From JAUYQR01 sp963822435 (GTDB lineage: Bacteria > Pseudomonadota > Alphaproteobacteria > Rhodobacterales > Rhodobacteraceae): a stretch of 64,000 nucleotides of DNA. The notes below the pieces were generated by a model that saw only the letters and a program-made list of their open reading frames with translations, had not been told where the DNA came from and ran no database searches. Location: positions 868,001-932,000 of the forward strand of contig CAWGHN010000003.1 in assembly GCA_963822435.1 (NCBI GenBank), written 5' to 3'. The translations under genes and the position numbers were made by a program. The first letter of the stretch is position 1; each line of letters opens with the position of its first letter. Shown here piece after piece: positions 43,116 to 52,245 of the stretch.

Positions 43116-46100
43116 CGCAGCCTGGGTGGCCGCCGAAGAAGCCAAGCGCGAATGGCTGGATGCGAACGGGCTTTACAAGGCTGACGACGAACATTCGTCC
43201 TGCGGCGTTGGATTGGTCGTGTCGATCAGTGGCAAGCCAAGCCGCAAGGTGGTGGAAAACGGGATCAACGCGCTGAAGGCCGTGTGGCACCGGGGCGCAG
43301 TCGATGCCGATGGCAAGACCGGTGACGGCGCGGGTATCCATGTGCAGATCCCGGTCAAGTTCTTCTATGACCAGATCCGCCGCACCGGGCACGAGCCGGA
43401 CATGCAGAAACTGGTGGCCGTGGGGCAGGTGTTCCTGCCGCGCACGGATTTCGGCGCGCAGGAACGCTGCCGGACCATCGTGGAAACCGAAGTGCTGCGG
43501 ATGGGGCATTACATCTACGGCTGGCGGCATGTGCCGGTGAACACCGAAGTGCTGGGCGACAAGGCGAATGCGACGCGGCCTGAGATCGAGCAGATCCTGA
43601 TCCGCTGCGACAAGGACATCGACGCCGAAGCGTTCGAGCGCGAACTTTACATCATCCGCCGCCGGATCGAGAAGGCGGCCTTGGCCGCGCACATCCAGGG
43701 AATGTATCTGTGCAGCCTGTCGTGCCGCAGCATCATCTACAAGGGCATGATGCTGGCCGAACAGGTGGCGGTGTTCTACCCCGACCTGATGGACGAGCGG
43801 TTTGAAAGCGCGTTTGCGATCTATCACCAGCGTTACAGCACCAACACCTTCCCGCAGTGGTGGCTGGCCCAACCGTTCCGGATGCTGGCCCATAACGGCG
43901 AGATCAACACGCTGAAGGGCAACGTCAACTGGATGCGGAGCCACGAGATCCGCATGGCGTCGAACAACTTTGGCGACGCGGCCGAGGATATCAAGCCGAT
44001 CATCCCGGCGGGAACCAGCGATTCGGGTGCCTTGGACGCGGTGTTCGAGGTGCTGGTGCGGTCTGGCCGGTCGGCGCCCCTGGCCAAGACGATGCTGGTG
44101 CCGGAAGCGTGGTCGAAAGCGACGACCGACATGCCGAAGGCGTGGGCGGACATGTATTCCTACTGCAACTCGGTGATCGAGCCGTGGGACGGGCCTGCTG
44201 CGTTGGCGATGACGGATGGGCGCTGGGTCTGCGGCGGGCTTGACCGCAACGGTCTGCGGCCGATGCGCTATGTGGTGACGGGCGACGGGATGCTGATTGC
44301 AGGCTCGGAAGCCGGGATGGTGCCGGTGGACGAGGCGACGATCCGCGAAAAGGGCGCGCTTGGGCCGGGGCAGATGATCGCGGTCGATATGGCCGAGGGG
44401 CGGCTTTACCACGACGTGGAGATGAAGAACCGCCTCGCCTCGGCGCAGCCCTATGGCGACTGGGTCGGCAAGATCGTCGACCTGAACGCGCTGTTGAAGG
44501 ACGTGCCGGAGGTGGCGACCTTCACCGGGTCGGAGCTGCGCAAGCGTCAGATCGCGGCGGGCTTCACGATTGAAGAACTGGAGCAGGTGCTGGCCCCGAT
44601 GGCCGAGGACGGCAAGGAAATGGTCGCCTCGATGGGGGACGACACGCCGGCGGCGGTGCTGTCGTCGATCTACCGGCCCTTGAGCCACTTTTTCCGGCAG
44701 AACTTCAGCCAGGTGACGAACCCGCCGATCGACTCGCTTCGTGAGGGGCGGGTGATGTCCTTGAAGACTCGGTTCGGCAACCTGCGCAACGTGCTGGATG
44801 AAAACAACAGCCAGACCGAGATTCTGGTGCTGGAAAGCCCGTTCCTTGGCAACGCCGAGTTCGACGTGCTGGTAAAGCGGTTCGGCGATCAGGTGGCGTT
44901 CATCGACTGCACTTTCCCGGTGTCGCCGGGGCTGGACGACCTGCGCGTGGGGCTGGAGCGTATCCGGGCGGAAGCCGAGGATGCGGTACGGTCGGGTGCC
45001 GGGCAACTGGTGCTGACGGACGAACATCAGGGCACCGACCGGGTGCCGATGCCGATGATTCTGGCGACGAGTGCGGTGCATTCGTGGCTGACGCGCAAGG
45101 GGCTGCGGACCTTCTGTTCGATCAACGTGCGGTCGGCGGAATGCATTGATCCGCATTATTTTGCGGTGCTGATCGGGTCTGGGGCGACGACGGTGAACGC
45201 CTACCTCGCGCAGGATTCGATTGCCGACCGGATCAACCGGGGTTTGATCGAGGGCAGCCTGACCGATGCGATGCGGCGGTATCGCGACGCCATCGACGCG
45301 GGTCTGCTGAAGATCATGTCGAAGATGGGGATCAGCGTGATTTCCTCCTATCGCGGCGGGTTGAACTTTGAAGCGGTGGGTCTGAGCCGTGCGATGGTGG
45401 CGGAGTATTTCCCCGGCATGCACAGCCGGATTTCGGGCATCGGCCTGACCGGCATCGAGCAGAAGCTGGAGGAAGTTCACGCGCGCGGCTGGCTGGGCGG
45501 CAGCGACGTGTTGCCCATCGGCGGGTTCTACAAGGCGCGGCGGTCGGGCGAAAAGCATGCCTGGGAAGCGCAGACGATGCACATGCTGCAATCCGCCTGC
45601 GACCGGGCCAGCTATGACCTGTGGAAGCAGTATTCGGCGGCGATGCGGTCGAACCCGCCGATCCATCTGCGGGACTTGCTGGACATCAAGACGCTGGGCA
45701 AGCCGGTGCCGATCGAGGAGGTGGAATCGATCACCTCGATCCGCAAACGGTTCGTGACGCCGGGTATGTCGCTGGGCGCGCTGAGCCCCGAGGCGCACAA
45801 GACGCTGAACGTGGCGATGAACCGGATCGGGGCGAAGTCGGACTCGGGCGAGGGTGGCGAGGACCCGGCGCATTTCGTGCCAGAGCCCAACGGGGACAAC
45901 CCCCGCGCCAAGATCAAGCAGGTTGCGTCGGGGCGCTTTGGCGTGACGGCGGAGTATCTGAACGCCTGCGAGGAGCTGGAGATCAAGGTGGCCCAGGGCG
46001 CCAAGCCCGGTGAGGGCGGGCAGCTGCCGGGGATGAAGGTCACGGCTTTGATCGCGCGCCTGCGCCATTCGACGCCGGGGGTGACGCTGATCTCGCCCCC

Positions 46101-47640
46101 GCCACACCATGATATCTACAGCATCGAGGACCTCGCTCAACTGATCTACGACCTGAAGCAGATCAACCCGCGCGCCAAGGTGACGGTGAAGCTGGTGTCC
46201 TCCAGCGGTGTGGGCACGATTGCGGCGGGTGTGGCGAAGGCCAAGGCCGACGTGATCCTGATTTCCGGCCACAACGGCGGCACAGGGGCCAGCCCGGCGA
46301 CCAGCATCAAGTATGCGGGCCTGCCGTGGGAAATGGGCCTGACCGAGGCGCATCAGGTTCTGTCGATGAACAACCTGCGTGAGCGGGTGACGCTGCGCAC
46401 CGATGGCGGCTTGCGGACGGGCCGCGATATCGTGATGGCGGCGATGCTGGGGGCCGAGGAATATGGCATCGGCACCGCGGCCCTGATCGCAATGGGCTGC
46501 ATCATGGTGCGTCAGTGCCAGTCGAACACCTGCCCTGTGGGCGTCTGCACCCAGAACGAGGCGTTGCGCCAGAAGTTCACCGGAAGCGCCGACAAGGTGG
46601 TGAACCTGATCACCTTCTACGCGCAGGAAGTGCGGGAAATCCTTGCGTCGATTGGGGCGCGGTCGATGGACGAGATCATCGGACGGGCCGATCTCTTGAC
46701 GCAGGTCAGCCGTGGTGCGGCGCATCTGGATGACCTTGACCTGAACCCGCTGCTGATCACGGTCGATGGCGCGCAGAAGATCACCTACGACCGGTCAAAG
46801 CCGCGCAATGCGGTGCCGGATACGCTGGACGCCGACATCATCCGCGACGGGCATCGCTTCTTCGAGGATGGCGAGAAGATGCAGCTTTCCTATGCGGTCA
46901 GGAACACGCTGCGCACCATCGGGACGCGGGCCAGCAGTCACATCGTCAAGAAGTTCGGGATGCGCAATGCGTTGCAGCCCGACCATCTGACGGTGAAGCT
47001 GACCGGGTCTTGCGGGCAATCCTTGGGCGCGTTTGCGGTGCGGGGCCTCAAGCTGGAAGTGCAGGGCGATGCCAACGACTATGTCGGCAAGGGCCTGTCG
47101 GGCGGCACCATCACGGTCAGGCCGCTGATGTCGTCGCCCCTGAAGGCCGAGGACAACACGATCATCGGCAACACGGTGCTTTACGGCGCGACGGATGGTT
47201 TCCTGTTTGCCAGCGGCCGGGCGGGCGAGCGGTTTGGCGTTCGCAACTCGGGCGCGCATGTGGTGGTCGAGGGCTGCGGGTCGAACGGGTGTGAATACAT
47301 GACCGGCGGTGTTGCGGTGGTGCTTGGGCGGATCGGGGCCAACTTTGGTGCCGGGATGACCGGGGGCATGGCTTACGTCTACGACCCGAAGGGTGTGTCG
47401 GAAGATTTCATGAACCTTGAAAGCATCGTCACCTGCGCGGTCGAACACCCGCATTGGGAGTTGCAGTTGAAGGGCCTGATCCAGCGGCATCTGGACGAGA
47501 CAGCCTCGAAACTTGCCGAACGCATCCTTGCGAACTGGGACAGCGAGCGGCGGAATTTCCTGCAGGTCTGCCCGAAGGAAATGCTGGCGCATCTGGCCTA
47601 CCCGTTGAGCGACGAGGTTGCGAAAGTTCCGGCGGAATAG
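43102..47640 (+). CDS. gltB: Glutamate synthase (NADPH) large subunit
   Basis: Catalyses glutamine hydrolysis and glutamate formation. The 1512-residue protein has the class II amidotransferase domain whose catalytic Cys would be C34 after removal of an N-terminal propeptide (HSSCGVGLVV), the central domain, the FMN-binding barrel (KPGEGGQLPGMKV; SGHNGGTGASP), a 3Fe-4S cluster (CIMVRQCQSNTCPVGVC) and the GXGXG C-terminal domain (GSCGQSLGAF; GCGSNGCEYMTGG). ATG at 43102 has AAGGAGAA upstream. Located downstream of gltD and the unknown gene. Confidence 0.98.
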   Translation: MTTFDAAWVAAEEAKREWLDANGLYKADDEHSSCGVGLVVSISGKPSRKVVENGINALKAVWHRGAVDADGKTGDGAGIHVQIPVKFFYDQIRRTGHEPDMQKLVAVGQVFLPRTDFGAQERCRTIVETEVLRMGHYIYGWRHVPVNTEVLGDKANATRPEIEQILIRCDKDIDAEAFERELYIIRRRIEKAALAAHIQGMYLCSLSCRSIIYKGMMLAEQVAVFYPDLMDERFESAFAIYHQRYSTNTFPQWWLAQPFRMLAHNGEINTLKGNVNWMRSHEIRMASNNFGDAAEDIKPIIPAGTSDSGALDAVFEVLVRSGRSAPLAKTMLVPEAWSKATTDMPKAWADMYSYCNSVIEPWDGPAALAMTDGRWVCGGLDRNGLRPMRYVVTGDGMLIAGSEAGMVPVDEATIREKGALGPGQMIAVDMAEGRLYHDVEMKNRLASAQPYGDWVGKIVDLNALLKDVPEVATFTGSELRKRQIAAGFTIEELEQVLAPMAEDGKEMVASMGDDTPAAVLSSIYRPLSHFFRQNFSQVTNPPIDSLREGRVMSLKTRFGNLRNVLDENNSQTEILVLESPFLGNAEFDVLVKRFGDQVAFIDCTFPVSPGLDDLRVGLERIRAEAEDAVRSGAGQLVLTDEHQGTDRVPMPMILATSAVHSWLTRKGLRTFCSINVRSAECIDPHYFAVLIGSGATTVNAYLAQDSIADRINRGLIEGSLTDAMRRYRDAIDAGLLKIMSKMGISVISSYRGGLNFEAVGLSRAMVAEYFPGMHSRISGIGLTGIEQKLEEVHARGWLGGSDVLPIGGFYKARRSGEKHAWEAQTMHMLQSACDRASYDLWKQYSAAMRSNPPIHLRDLLDIKTLGKPVPIEEVESITSIRKRFVTPGMSLGALSPEAHKTLNVAMNRIGAKSDSGEGGEDPAHFVPEPNGDNPRAKIKQVASGRFGVTAEYLNACEELEIKVAQGAKPGEGGQLPGMKVTALIARLRHSTPGVTLISPPPHHDIYSIEDLAQLIYDLKQINPRAKVTVKLVSSSGVGTIAAGVAKAKADVILISGHNGGTGASPATSIKYAGLPWEMGLTEAHQVLSMNNLRERVTLRTDGGLRTGRDIVMAAMLGAEEYGIGTAALIAMGCIMVRQCQSNTCPVGVCTQNEALRQKFTGSADKVVNLITFYAQEVREILASIGARSMDEIIGRADLLTQVSRGAAHLDDLDLNPLLITVDGAQKITYDRSKPRNAVPDTLDADIIRDGHRFFEDGEKMQLSYAVRNTLRTIGTRASSHIVKKFGMRNALQPDHLTVKLTGSCGQSLGAFAVRGLKLEVQGDANDYVGKGLSGGTITVRPLMSSPLKAEDNTIIGNTVLYGATDGFLFASGRAGERFGVRNSGAHVVVEGCGSNGCEYMTGGVAVVLGRIGANFGAGMTGGMAYVYDPKGVSEDFMNLESIVTCAVEHPHWELQLKGLIQRHLDETASKLAERILANWDSERRNFLQVCPKEMLAHLAYPLSDEVAKVPAE

Positions 47641-47679
47641 GGAAGTTTCCGCCCCCAAACCGCTTTGGATATGCTATAA

Positions 47680-47706
47680 AGGGCCGTCGCATCCTGCGGC
47701 GGCCCT
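47680..47706 (+). terminator. Hairpin after gltB
   Basis: AGGGCCG and CGGCCCT enclose an inner CGCA/TGCG stem. It lies 40 bases after the gltB stop and 22 bases before the next gene; there is no clean T-run, so termination may be partial. Confidence 0.5.
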
Positions 47707-47727
47707 GTGCATTTCATGGAGTGAGCC

Positions 47728-48264
47728 ATGTCCGACCTGATCATCGTAGCCTTCCCCGATGAAGCGACGGCCTTTGCCGCCGGCAAGGCGCTGGTGGCTT
47801 TGCAAAAGGAACACCTGATCGAGATGGAGGATGTCGTCGTCGTCACCCGCGATGATACCGGCAAGGTCAGCCTGCACCAATCGGTGAACCTGACCACGGG
47901 CGGGGCCATTGGCGGTGGCATCTGGGGCACGCTGATCGGGCTGTTGTTCCTGAACCCGATCGTCGGCGCGGCGGTGGGGGCCGGGGCCGGGGCGCTGGCG
48001 GGGAAGTTCACCGATATCGGCATCGACGACCAGTTCCTGCGCGACATTGGCCAGAGCCTGGACAAGGGCGGTGCGGCGGTCGGCCTGTTGATCCGCAAGC
48101 TGACGACCGACAAGGTTCTGGAACGGCTGGAGCCCTACCGCGAGAAGGGTCGGGTGCTGCACACCTCGCTGACCCACGAGGCGGAGGCGCGGTTGAAGGA
48201 GTTTCTGGAAAAAGTGCCGCCCCTGCACATGCCGCACGACCAGCTTGGCGGCGGGCGCAAATAG
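47728..48264 (+). CDS. DUF1269-family membrane protein
   Basis: A 178-residue protein with a GG-rich hydrophobic hairpin (TTGGAIGGGIWGTLIGLLFLNPIVGAAVGAGAGALAGK) at about residues 56-92, between soluble ends; the N-terminal MSDLIIVAFPDEATAFAAGKAL with EDVVVVTRDDTGKV is typical of the DUF1269 family. Its function is unknown; homologues are often linked to stress. The ATG has GGAGTGAGCC before it. Single gene after gltB. Confidence 0.85.
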   Translation: MSDLIIVAFPDEATAFAAGKALVALQKEHLIEMEDVVVVTRDDTGKVSLHQSVNLTTGGAIGGGIWGTLIGLLFLNPIVGAAVGAGAGALAGKFTDIGIDDQFLRDIGQSLDKGGAAVGLLIRKLTTDKVLERLEPYREKGRVLHTSLTHEAEARLKEFLEKVPPLHMPHDQLGGGRK

Positions 48265-48307
48265 GCTCACTTGACGCCGCCGGTCTGGGCGCGTCTATGT
48301 TCCGCCC

Positions 48308-49060
48308 ATGACGGAAAAGCCCGCCGAAAAATCCACCCGCGCGCCGCGCAAGCGCAAGCCGAAACCTGCCGAAAGCGCACCGCCGCTGTCGCCCGGGCGG
48401 CTGGTTACGCGCTGGGCGCTGCGGGGCTTGGGCGCTGTGGCGGGGGTTTACGGGCTGTTGGTGGTGCTGTTCAGCTTTCTGCCGCCGCCGATAAATCTTT
48501 ACCAGATGGGCGAGGCGTGGCGGCTGGGCGGGATCGAAAAGGACTGGGTGTCGTGGGAGGAAATCGCCCCGGTGATGGGGCGGTCTGCGGTGGCGGCGGA
48601 GGACGCGAATTTCTGCAACCACTGGGGCTTTGACATGGCCGCGATCCGCGCCGCGATTGACGAGGGCGGCGGGCGCGGTGCGTCGACGATCAGCCAGCAG
48701 GTGGCCAAGAACGTGTTTCTGTGGCACGGGCGAAGCTGGCTGCGCAAGGCCGCCGAAGCGGTGCTGACGCCGACGGTGGAGCTGTTGTGGTCAAAGCAGC
48801 GCATCCTTGAAGTCTATCTGAACGTCGCCGAGTTTGGCGACGGCGTGTTCGGCGTGCAGGCGGCGGCGCAGCATTACTTCGGGGTTGATGCCAAGGATCT
48901 GTCGGCGGTGCAGGCGGCCCGTCTGGCGGCGGTGTTGCCCGACCCGAAAGAGCGCAGCGCGTCGAATCCGTCGAGCTTTGTGCGCAAGCGGACCCGTGCA
49001 ATCATGGCCGGGGCCGATACCATCGCGGCGGACGGTCGTTCCGCCTGTTTCGAAGGCTGA
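48308..49060 (+). CDS. mtgA: Monofunctional peptidoglycan transglycosylase MtgA
   Basis: Polymerises lipid II into glycan strands. The 250-residue protein has a basic N-terminus (RAPRKRKPKPAES), one transmembrane anchor (about 37-60), and the GT51 domain motifs MGRSAVAAEDANFCNHWGFD (catalytic Glu), GGGRGASTISQQVAKNVFLW, and KQRILEVYLNVAEFGDGVFG. Length agrees with MtgA. The lipid carrier enzyme UppP lies nearby. Confidence 0.95.
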   Translation: MTEKPAEKSTRAPRKRKPKPAESAPPLSPGRLVTRWALRGLGAVAGVYGLLVVLFSFLPPPINLYQMGEAWRLGGIEKDWVSWEEIAPVMGRSAVAAEDANFCNHWGFDMAAIRAAIDEGGGRGASTISQQVAKNVFLWHGRSWLRKAAEAVLTPTVELLWSKQRILEVYLNVAEFGDGVFGVQAAAQHYFGVDAKDLSAVQAARLAAVLPDPKERSASNPSSFVRKRTRAIMAGADTIAADGRSACFEG

Positions 49061-49129
49061 GGCCCGCGCGGGGATTGAATTTCCCGGACCGGCGCGGCAA
49101 TGAGGGGGAATGCCAGAGGTGCCCGCCCG

Positions 49130-49795
49130 ATGAACCGCCTGTATCACGTTCCCCTCTCGCCGTTCTGCCGCAAGGTGCGGTTGACGCTGGCCGAAAAGAA
49201 GATCGAGGTGGAGCTGGTCGAGGAGCGGTATTGGGAACCTTCGCCCGATTTCCTGCGCCGCAATCCGGCGGGCAAGGTGCCGGTGCTGCGGATGGATGGC
49301 CGGGTGTTGAGCGAGAGCCAGGCGATCTGCGAATATCTGGAAGAGATTGTACCCGCGCCGGCGCTGTTGCCGCGTGACCCCGATGCGCGCTATGAAGTGC
49401 GGCGGCTGTGCGCCTGGTTCGACGACAAGTTCCAGAACGAGGTGACGTCGAAACTGCTGTACGAGCGGGTGAACAAGAAGGTCACCGGGCAGGGCTATCC
49501 CGACAGCAAGAACGTCAAGGCCGGGTCGGCGCGGATCAAGTATCACCTTGATTACATGGCGTGGCTGTTGGACCAGAGGCGCTGGCTGGCAGGGGATGTG
49601 ATGACGCTGGCCGATTTCACCGCGGCGGCGCACCTGAGCTGCCTTGATTACATCAGCGACGTGGATTGGAATCGGCATGCGGTGCTGAAGGACTGGTATG
49701 CCAAGATCAAGTCGCGGCCGTGTTTCCGCACGCTCTTGGCGGATCAGGTGTCGGGTTTTCCGCCCGCAGCGCATTATGCGGATCTGGATTTCTGA
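49130..49795 (+). CDS. Glutathione S-transferase family protein
   Basis: A 221-residue protein with an N-terminal thioredoxin-like domain (LYHVPLSPFCRKVRLTLAEKKIEVELVE; NPAGKVPVLRMDGRVLSESQAICEYLEE) and a helical C-terminal domain (LAGDVMTLADFTAAAHLSCLDYI, the GST N-capping motif). The substrate is unknown. I chose ATG 49130 with AGAGG upstream; a start at 49100 would add 10 residues. It is followed by the intergenic hairpin repeat and queG. Confidence 0.88.
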   Translation: MNRLYHVPLSPFCRKVRLTLAEKKIEVELVEERYWEPSPDFLRRNPAGKVPVLRMDGRVLSESQAICEYLEEIVPAPALLPRDPDARYEVRRLCAWFDDKFQNEVTSKLLYERVNKKVTGQGYPDSKNVKAGSARIKYHLDYMAWLLDQRRWLAGDVMTLADFTAAAHLSCLDYISDVDWNRHAVLKDWYAKIKSRPCFRTLLADQVSGFPPAAHYADLDF

Positions 49796-49801
49796 GCCCG
49801 A

Positions 49802-49850
49802 CCCCCGGGGGTTTCACACCCCCGGACCCCCGTGGGATATTTGAGGACAG
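49802..49850 (+). repeat. Rhodobacteraceae-type intergenic hairpin repeat, copy 2
   Basis: CCCCCGGGGG-TTTCACA-CCCCCGG is followed by ACCCCCGTGGGATATTTGAGG. Relative to copy 1 (9427-9479) it differs by the length of the C and G runs and by CTTG versus TTTG. Its GAGGACAG tail is also the ribosome-binding region of queG, so the repeat abuts and partly supplies its Shine-Dalgarno. Confidence 0.75.
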
Positions 49851-50888
49851 ATGAACGAGGCCTTTAAGCATTCCCTGCAGGCGCGGGCGCTTGTGGAAGG
49901 GTTTTCAAAGATCGGCATCTGTCGGCCCGATGCGGTGCCGGGGACGGCGGCGCGGCTGCGGGCGTGGCTGGAGGCCGGGCGGCATGGGCAGATGGGCTGG
50001 ATGGCCGAGCGCGAAGGCTGGCGCGGGAACGCGGCGGCGCTGTGGCCGGAGGCGCGGTCGGTCGTGATGCTGGCGGAGGCCTATACGCCGGAGGCCAATC
50101 CGATGGCGGGGCTGGCGGCACGCGACCGGGGGGTGGTCAGCGTCTACGCGCAGGGCAAGGACTACCATGATCTGGTGAAGCGGCGGTTGAAGCGGCTGGG
50201 GCGGTGGCTGCTGGACCAGAATGGTGGCGAGATCAAGGTGTTCGTCGATACCGCACCGGTCATGGAAAAACCCTTGGCGCAGGCGGCGGGGCTGGGCTGG
50301 CAGGGCAAGCATACCAACCTTCTGGCACGCGATCTGGGCAACTGGGTGTTTCTGGGCGCAATCTTCACCACGCTGGATCTGGAGCCGGACGCGGCGGAGG
50401 TGAGCCATTGCGGCAGTTGCACCGCCTGTCTGGATGTCTGCCCGACGGCGGCGTTTCCGGCACCCTACCAACTGGACGCGCGGCGCTGCATTTCCTACCT
50501 GACGATCGAGCACAAAGGCCCGGTGGACCCGGAGTTGCGCGGGCTGATGGGCAACCGGATCTATGGCTGCGACGATTGTCTGGCGGTCTGCCCGTGGAAC
50601 AAGTTCGCCGTCGCGGCGCGCGAGATCGGCTATCAGCCGAAGGTCGGGTTGCCCGCGCTGGCGGAATTGGCGGCGCTGGATGATGCGGGGTTTCGGGCGC
50701 GGTTTGCCGGTAGCCCGATCAAGCGCATCGGGCGGGACCGGTTCGTCCGCAACGTGATGTATGCAATCGGAAATTCGGGGGCGGGCGGCTTGCTACCGGT
50801 GGCGCAGCGGTTGACCGACGATCTGGACCCGGCGGTCGCCGACGCTGCGCGCTGGGCGGTTCTGCGCCTGACGGTCGGCAAGGATTGA
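49851..50888 (+). CDS. queG: Epoxyqueuosine reductase QueG
   Basis: Last step of queuosine synthesis in tRNA: cobalamin-dependent reduction of epoxyqueuosine. The 345-residue protein has the QueG N-terminal domain, the DTAPVMEKPLAQAAGLGWQGKHTN catalytic region, and two [4Fe-4S] clusters with CGSCTACLDVCPTAAF and CDDCLAVCPWNKF. Start ATG 49851 is preceded by GAGGACAG, which belongs to the repeat element. Length is normal. Confidence 0.96.
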   Translation: MNEAFKHSLQARALVEGFSKIGICRPDAVPGTAARLRAWLEAGRHGQMGWMAEREGWRGNAAALWPEARSVVMLAEAYTPEANPMAGLAARDRGVVSVYAQGKDYHDLVKRRLKRLGRWLLDQNGGEIKVFVDTAPVMEKPLAQAAGLGWQGKHTNLLARDLGNWVFLGAIFTTLDLEPDAAEVSHCGSCTACLDVCPTAAFPAPYQLDARRCISYLTIEHKGPVDPELRGLMGNRIYGCDDCLAVCPWNKFAVAAREIGYQPKVGLPALAELAALDDAGFRARFAGSPIKRIGRDRFVRNVMYAIGNSGAGGLLPVAQRLTDDLDPAVADAARWAVLRLTVGKD

Positions 50889-50980
50889 CCGGGACGCGCA
50901 GGCGCGGCGGTTCGTGGCAGAAGCGCAGGCCGTGCGGATGTGATAGCATTTCAGGGTGAGTCGAGTGAAAGGACCGAAAC

Positions 50981-51148
50981 ATGTCACGTCACGTCGCCGA
51001 CAAAAGGGCCACCCCGACCGGAGCCCGCGTTCAGCGGTTCTTGCAGATCGCGCGGGCGAGGCGGGAAATCTGGCATCGCAAGCAAGACGAGGCAGGGCCA
51101 TCGCGGCTGATCCAGTTCCTGCGGATCGCGCGGGGGCGCACGGCCTGA
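50981..51148 (+). CDS. Small basic protein of 55 residues with an internal duplication
   Basis: A short reading frame with AAGGA 7-8 bases before the ATG. It reads MSRHVADKRATPTGARVQ... and ends ...IARGRTA. Residues 16-28 (RVQRFLQIARARR) are repeated as 42-53 (RLIQFLRIARGR), each an amphipathic basic helix. An inverted repeat with a T-rich tail follows at 51171. The gene-like signals (SD, clean frame, terminator) support expression; it is not a known family to me. An overlapping longer frame is probably a shadow. Confidence 0.5.
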   Translation: MSRHVADKRATPTGARVQRFLQIARARREIWHRKQDEAGPSRLIQFLRIARGRTA

Positions 51149-51170
51149 GAGGTTGGCCTTGAGGCAAGCG

Positions 51171-51210
51171 AACGGCGCCGAACCGAGGGGTTCGACGCCG
51201 TTTTCATTTT
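51171..51210. terminator. Terminator between the small ORF and ilvE
   Basis: AACGGCGCCGAACC and GGTTCGACGCCGTT pair with one mismatch around GAGG, followed by TTTTCATTTT. It can end the small ORF (plus strand) and, read on the other strand, also lies immediately after the ilvE stop. Confidence 0.75.
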
Positions 51211-51237
51211 CGGGCAGGTGTCAGGTTCGGGCAGATC

Positions 51238-52104
51238 TCAGGCGCGGACGAGCTTTTCGTATTCCAGCGCGACACGCTTGGTCAGATCGCCCACTTCGAA
51301 ATTGTAGTCGCCGATCTGGCCCACGGGCGTGACTTCGGCGGCGGTGCCGGTCAGCCAGCACTGCTCGAAGCCCTCCAGTTCCTCGGGCATGATGTGGCGT
51401 TCGTGGACCTTGATCTGCATGTCTTTCAGCATCCCGATCACGGTCTGGCGGGTGATGCCGTTCAGGAAGGCGTCGGCCTTCGGCGTATGCACTTCGCCGT
51501 CCTTGACGAAGAAGATGTTGGCACCCGTCGCCTCGGCCACGTAGCCGCGATAGTCGAACATCATCGCGTCGGAGCAGCCCTTCGCCTCGGCGGCGTGCTT
51601 CGACATGGTGCAGATCATGTAAAGACCTGCGGCCTTGGCGGCGTGGGGGATGGTTTCGGGCGACGGGCGCTTCCACTTGGCGATGTCGAGCTTTGCGCCC
51701 TTCATCTTGGCGTCGCCGTAATAGCTGCCCCATGTCCAGACGGCGACGGCCATGCGGATCGGGTTGCGCTTGGCCGCGACACCCATATCCTCGCCCACGC
51801 CGCGCCAGGCGATGGCACGGATGTAGGCATCGGTCAGGTTGTTGGCCTTGAGCGTGGCTTCCTTGGCGGCGTTGATCTCTGCGACGCTGTAGGGAAGCGG
51901 CATGTCGAGAAGTTCGCCGGACATGCGCAGGCGTTCGGAATGTTCGGTCGATTTGAAGATCTTGCCGTTGTAGCAGCGTTCGCCTTCAAAGACGGAGGAG
52001 GCGTAGTGCATCGCATGGGTCAGAATGTGAACGTTGGCCGAGCGCCAGTCCACCAGTTTGCCATCCATCCAGATGAACCCGTCACGATCGTCGTAGCCAG
52101 CCAT
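51238..52104 (-). CDS. ilvE: Branched-chain amino acid aminotransferase
   Basis: Transfers amino groups to and from Leu, Ile and Val; PLP enzyme of fold type IV. The 288-residue protein has DGFIWMDGKLVDWRSANVHILTHAMHYASSVFEGERCYNG, the PLP-binding Lys context KLDIAKWKRPSPETIPHAAKAAG, and EATGANIFFVKDGEVHTPKAD with GITRQTVIGMLKDM. The ATG at 52104 is preceded by GAGGAGG; an ATG seven codons upstream is unlikely. Diverges from the MarR-type gene over 141 bases. Confidence 0.95.
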   Translation of the reverse strand: MAGYDDRDGFIWMDGKLVDWRSANVHILTHAMHYASSVFEGERCYNGKIFKSTEHSERLRMSGELLDMPLPYSVAEINAAKEATLKANNLTDAYIRAIAWRGVGEDMGVAAKRNPIRMAVAVWTWGSYYGDAKMKGAKLDIAKWKRPSPETIPHAAKAAGLYMICTMSKHAAEAKGCSDAMMFDYRGYVAEATGANIFFVKDGEVHTPKADAFLNGITRQTVIGMLKDMQIKVHERHIMPEELEGFEQCWLTGTAAEVTPVGQIGDYNFEVGDLTKRVALEYEKLVRA

Positions 52105-52141
52105 CGAAGCCTCCTCGCTTTGCACATGTTGCGCGAGTTAG

Positions 52142-52154
52142 GTCCGTTTCGGAC
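52142..52154. promoter_or_regulatory. 13-bp dyad in the ilvE/petP intergenic region
   Basis: GTCCG-TTT-CGGAC is a perfect dyad, 38 bases upstream of the ilvE start. A second partly symmetric element (CTTGTGAC and GTCAACAAG) lies further along, near the petP promoter. These could be operators for a MarR-type or Lrp-type regulator; unproven. Confidence 0.3.
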
Positions 52155-52195
52155 ATATTCTTGCGCCAAATCGTCGGATTGCTACGTCTTGTGAC

Positions 52196-52224
52196 TTGGA
52201 ATGTCAACAAGGCTGACGTAAATT
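52196..52224 (+). promoter_or_regulatory. Sigma-70-type promoter of the MarR-OmpR pair
   Basis: TTGGAA (52196-52201) and TAAATT (52219-52224) are 17 bases apart. The start site would be near 52231, giving a 15-base leader before a GGGAGG Shine-Dalgarno. Confidence 0.5.
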
Positions 52225-52245
52225 CACGCAAACGGGAGGCTTGGG

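Noticed and set aside
43066..46725. A 1219-codon open frame on the minus strand opposite gltB
   Set aside because: It is the codon-bias mirror of a high-GC gene: gltB on the plus strand is a textbook glutamate synthase along its full length, and the antisense product is Arg/His-rich with no motif.
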